Assembly (NCBI GenBank): GCA_964019055.1
Contig: OZ025208.1
Span: 14,948,097 to 15,012,096, forward strand
Length of the DNA stretch: 64,000 nt
Direction: 5' to 3'
Source of the DNA: Anthopleura xanthogrammica
Lineage: Eukaryota > Cnidaria > Anthozoa > Actiniaria > Actiniidae
Part shown: positions 60,451 through 64,000 of the stretch, piece by piece
Position numbering within the stretch: the stretch's first letter is position 1
Layout of the letters: the number at the start of each line of letters is the position of its first letter
Translations under genes and position numbers: made by a program
Notes under the pieces: model-generated
Databases searched by the model: none
What the model was told of the DNA's origin: nothing
What the model saw: the letters and a program-made list of their open reading frames with translations, nothing else

Positions 60451-63400
60451 CTGAAATCATTGGTAAGTGGAACTCCTTGTTGTCAAAGATGAGAGGTCGA
60501 CGCGATGGTATTCCTGGCTTGGTCGGTTTAAGAACTGTCAAGGACAAATATTCTAGTAGATGCTAAATACTAGACTTCCCTGCTGACAGTCTCCTTTTCT
60601 TTTTCTTTTTTTTTCTTTTCTTCTTTTTTTTTTGTCTTATTTTCTTTTTTTCTCCCTGGAAAAAAGGAGCCTCTGCCAGCATATCAATCATAAAAAAAGG
60701 CGCAAAAAAAATGTACAAGTTTGTTCAACTATCCAAGAAACAAACTTCAAAAATTCTACGGTGAAGAGTGGTTTGTGAGAGAACAGCAGACACAGCTACT
60801 TGAGGGTGCAGCAAGATGGAACCGTTTTTTCTATTACTGGCGGCATCATTTGCGCAGTTAATTTTAAACATGTACTTTTTGATGCAAATTGATGACTTAC
60901 GTACTCAAAAATGTCGCAAACTTGGCGCCAAGTCGAGCCTCAGTCTAGTGGCCGATTCCCAAAGATCGGAAGCCAACTTTGTAAGTCACCATAGAATGAA
61001 ATGGTACGCGCCGTCTTTTGTCGTCTTTGGTTTTGTTTGTTTGTTTTTTTATAAGTTTTTTGTTTGTTGCTGTTGTTTTCTAGAATGTGTAGTTAAAAAA
61101 ATAAGTTCTTTGTAGAAAAGGATATTTGTGTAGAAGTTTGAATATTCCCGTTCCAACGTTCATAGGCATGCCCATAATTATACACTCGCTGACTCCTGTG
61201 GAAAAAGTAATCACAATAACACAAAACTGATCAGTATAAAACTGAAATCAGCGGGGCTTTGACTCATATGGCTTCCGAATTCAAGCAATGCGATTGGATA
61301 GCAATTTTTTCCTTCAGTTTTCTCATTAGTTCACTCTGGAACCCCTTTGCGAGTCATACAAATTGAAACGTGCGTTTCTCACTCACTCATTTTTAAAATG
61401 TTGAATTTTTTTTATTTCTTTAAAAGAGCGGAAAAATTTCTTAAGTTTCTGTTGCGAGAAAGTTTCATGGCATGAAGAGCTTTTGTCCACTTTAACTTAA
61501 AATATGAGAAAATTTTCACGATGAACTTCGCTTTTTTTACTCCTTTCCTTTTGCAAAACCTTTGAACACAAGATTGAGTTAGGAGTCTAGGAAAACTTTT
61601 TTAAGTTTGAGAGTTTGTGAGTTAAAAGGAACACCGCTCGCTTTAGTTCAGTAAACAATCATTTTTAATTCAGCTGGGAAGCTTTGCATGACCTTGCAAA
61701 TTAACACTACAAATTTTCATCATTTGAACAAGTCTTGATTCACAACTAATTATAGACAACAAAACAAAAGCCATAAAAAGGAAGCGCTTGTATTTCTAAT
61801 AAGATTACCAAAGTGTCGAAGACAATACAATATTTTATTAATTTCTGTGGTCAGTGTCATTTAATGGATTAAAGGCCGACAAGACAAGCGTGTACTTTGG
61901 CGCCACGTTTCGCGTTAATCAATATTTTAAGACGTTTGGTAATTATGATAATTAAACCGAAGTTCATTGTGGCGGGAGAATCACGCCAAGTTGACCACAC
62001 TTTTGGAGATAAGCGCTTAGCACGTGTTAAATGCTTTAGGAAAGTAGCCTTTTACAAGATTGAGGAAGCTTGTCATGAATTGACGTTTAAATGGCTTTTT
62101 CACTCAACCAATCAAAAAGCCGAAAACTGAATCTCGACAAAATCAAAATGCTCGAACTGAACACAGCGTGGTTTGGTAGGACTGTGATTTGCACTTAGTT
62201 TAGTCTGCTAAAAATAATCTTGTTCAAAACAATACCAAAGGGAGATAATGATAGCATACAATAAGGACTTAATGTACTTTCTTATCGGGTGAATCGATGT
62301 TGTCACTTTGATTCACTTTCATTTACGTCGGACGCTTCTTCTACTTTATTTTTTGAATACACAAGAGTTAAAGTTTTTGTAGAAATTATCGATAACTTTA
62401 AAAAAACGTTTTGCAACCGAAACTGGAATCCTCGTAAACAGGTTTCTCAGTAAAGATTACTTTCGTAAATATCCATTCAAAAACATTCGTCTTCCCTAAA
62501 GTCTTGGCTCGAGAAGACGTCGAAACATGACGAAGTCTGATACAAACAAACGAAGATAAGCTAGTGAAGCAAAACGTTCAATGGATGAGTTATGACTGGA
62601 AAGGCGGTCTTTCATCGGAAGCCGTCGCGTCTGTTTGTCGATTGGATAAAGTCTACACGAAACTTGTTCGTAATTCTCATAAGTTTAGCCCCAAAAAGAA
62701 AGCCAACTCAAGACACAATTAATGAAAAATACAGCCACAATTCTAACAATTTGTGATTTAGTCAAATTTTGCCAAACATTTGTACTTTTGTACGTGATAC
62801 TACTTCCAAACTTTTACCAAGATTTTGGCCTCGAATGACATTAAGCGAGACGTATTCAGGCTACTTTAAAACATCCCACTTAGAACTATCTAGCGAAAGT
62901 AAATCATTTTTATAGAAAATTGTGACGCTTCTCATTGAAAGACAATACGTCTACACGGATGTTAACTTGCCCCACGGCGCTAATTCATTTTTGCTACGAT
63001 AGTCTAAACAATGATTTTTTTGGTGAATCTAAATGATTTTAAGATAAACTAAAGCAATTTTCTTTCAAGGTGCATTCCGTTTGCAAAGATGAACTGAGTA
63101 GAAAGAAGAAGTAAGACAAAGAAGAACAAGAACAAGAACAGGAAAAACAAGAAGAAAAAGAAGAACAAGAAGAAAAAGAAGAAGAAGAAGAACAAGAACA
63201 AGAAGGACAAGAAAACAAAAAGAAAAAGAAAACTTGTTACTTGTATCATTTCAAGACAAAACAACTGCATTTGTCTCAACTCTCACAAAACCTCATTAAG
63301 ATTAGAGAAGACGAGTCCATAATGGTTATACGGGTCTTATACATAAACAAGCATTCTCACTTACCGTCGATAGGATCAGTTCTACCCTGAAGAGCCGCCT

Positions 63401-63890
63401 CGAACAAGTGGTCAGCGGTTTTTTCAAACTACACAAGAAAAAATAACGTCAAATAGTGCTTATAAGAAAGGGGGTCCAGCTCTCCCAAACAGAGGGGGGT
63501 CCATGGTCCCTTTCTACTGAAATTGAACACTAGGAACATATTTTTTTCTTAAGCGAGTTCGAATGGGGCACATTCGATGTCTTAAAATTCAGACTTGATT
63601 GTGAGGCTTTAGTCGTATGATAGTTCATGGATGGTACGACACGTGGGTCACCAAATATAATTATTGGTAGGAATAAACGGGATACCCCCCCCAAGCAGCA
63701 TTTAAAACAATCTTACCGAAGCCAACATGAGAACACTTTCTTTCATCTTCGCGAGACCAAAGCATAACCTCCCCAGGGTACCCCCCTGAGCAGTATTCAA
63801 ACAACGATAATATGATCTTACCGAAGCCAACATGAGAACACTTTCTTTCATCTTCGCGAGACCAAAGCGCGTGATCCCAAGAATCTCACC
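60434..63890 (-). CDS. POLR3A: RNA polymerase III largest subunit RPC1, last exons (5' part outside window)
   Basis: C-terminal end of the catalytic largest subunit of RNA polymerase III (nuclear; makes tRNA, 5S and U6). Coding exons in reading order: 63890-63822 (or its duplicate 63785-63717), 63428-63365, 61195-61126 and 60521-60434. Together they read [38 protein letters not shown]..., [23 protein letters not shown], then [14 protein letters not shown] and a short tail MISAADTT before TGA. This is the conserved RPC1 end ([44 protein letters not shown]); RPB1 and RPA1 differ here. Phases agree at every junction. The last intron is of AT-AC type. The tail extends a few residues past the human end as I recall it. 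Further exons lie right of the window. Confidence 0.93.
60537..60544 (-). promoter_or_regulatory. POLR3A: U12-type branch point of the last POLR3A intron
   Basis: On the minus strand reads TCCTTGAC, matching the U12 branch consensus TCCTTRAC. The branch A is about 16 nt before the intron end CCGAC|. Confidence 0.8.
60595..60655 (+). repeat. T/CT-rich low-complexity tract
   Basis: TTTCTTTTTCTTTTTTTTC-like run inside the last POLR3A intron. Confidence 0.9.
61116..61125 (-). promoter_or_regulatory. POLR3A: U12-type AT-AC donor of the last POLR3A intron
   Basis: On the minus strand the exon ends CTACACAA| and the intron opens ATATCCTTTT, the full U12 AT-AC donor consensus. Confidence 0.85.
63105..63235 (+). 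repeat. GAA/AAG-rich simple repeat
   Basis: Degenerate AAGAAGAACAAGAAC array within a POLR3A intron. The poly-Phe/Leu frame on the other strand is a product of composition. Confidence 0.92.
63717..63785 (-). other. POLR3A: Duplicate POLR3A exon, 69 bp
   Basis: Same length and phase as the exon at 63822-63890. Bounded by GCTCAG| and TTCG|GTAAGA. Encodes GGTLGRLCF followed by [14 protein letters not shown]; the 3' 41 bases are identical to the first copy, the 5' 28 clearly diverged. The gap between copies is 36 bp. It may be a real alternative exon or a failed duplicate. Confidence 0.85.
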
Positions 63891-64000
63891 CTGAACAACA
63901 AACAAAAATAAATTAGAAATACTTTGAAACTTGTGTGGTAAGTTTACCGATGTTCTAATGATTTTGACAGGTAAAAATGATGCCTGAAATGGTAGAATAA

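Noticed and set aside
60816..60980. Plus-strand open frame [14 protein letters not shown]... with a GTAAGT donor, a possible first exon
   Set aside because: It lies wholly inside the 604-bp last intron of POLR3A on the other strand. No following exon or family match is seen, so it is probably chance.
63049..63279. Poly-Phe/Leu open frame
   Set aside because: Translation of a GAA-rich simple repeat.

Overview
The window is eukaryotic DNA: AT-rich, with genes split by GT-AG introns, many fold-back (MITE-like) repeats, minisatellites and long introns. Protein content (collagen prolyl 4-hydroxylases, several animal bHLH factors including an ATOH8/net-type protein, a Golgi glycosyltransferase and RNA polymerase III RPC1) shows an animal. 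The overall style (vertebrate-like intron positions, compact genes, very many small palindromic elements) suggests a cnidarian, probably an anthozoan; that last step is inference. I rebuilt spliced coding regions by hand from reading frames, splice sites, codon phase and family motifs.

Layout. 0.9-15.2 kb (+): a complete prolyl 4-hydroxylase alpha-subunit gene, 12 coding exon positions, in which one exon position is present as three interchangeable versions (68, 71 and 71 bp). 16.4-25.6 kb (-): a second, divergent P4HA gene, tail-to-tail with the first, with a single version of that exon and one intron fewer. 25.8-31.8 kb: repeats, including a roughly 0.45-kb direct repeat carrying a CCAAT/TATA module. 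31.8-33.9 kb (-): two-exon bHLH gene. 34-38.9 kb: no gene seen. 38.96-39.5 kb (+): ATOH8/net-like bHLH gene in one exon. 40.9-42.4 kb: a dense run of palindromic elements. 42.7-44.7 kb (-): two-exon type II membrane glycosyltransferase of fucosyltransferase type; a broken copy of its 3' end lies at 46.5 kb. 47.9-48.75 kb: 41-bp minisatellite. 51.4-52.2 kb (+): a third bHLH gene, two exons. 52.6-60.4 kb: no gene seen, several tandem repeats. 60.4-63.9 kb (-): the last exons of POLR3A (RPC1), entering from the right edge.

The most interesting signals concern splicing. (1) A three-way, phase-constrained exon choice in P4HA; vertebrate P4HA1 has a two-way choice at the equivalent place. (2) The last POLR3A intron has the complete signature of a minor-spliceosome (U12) AT-AC intron. 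(3) A POLR3A exon has a same-length duplicate only 36 bp away, a gap probably too short to be spliced, which would force an either/or choice. The two P4HA enzymes would act in the endoplasmic reticulum on collagen-like proteins; the three bHLH genes lie within about 20 kb of each other but belong to visibly different groups.
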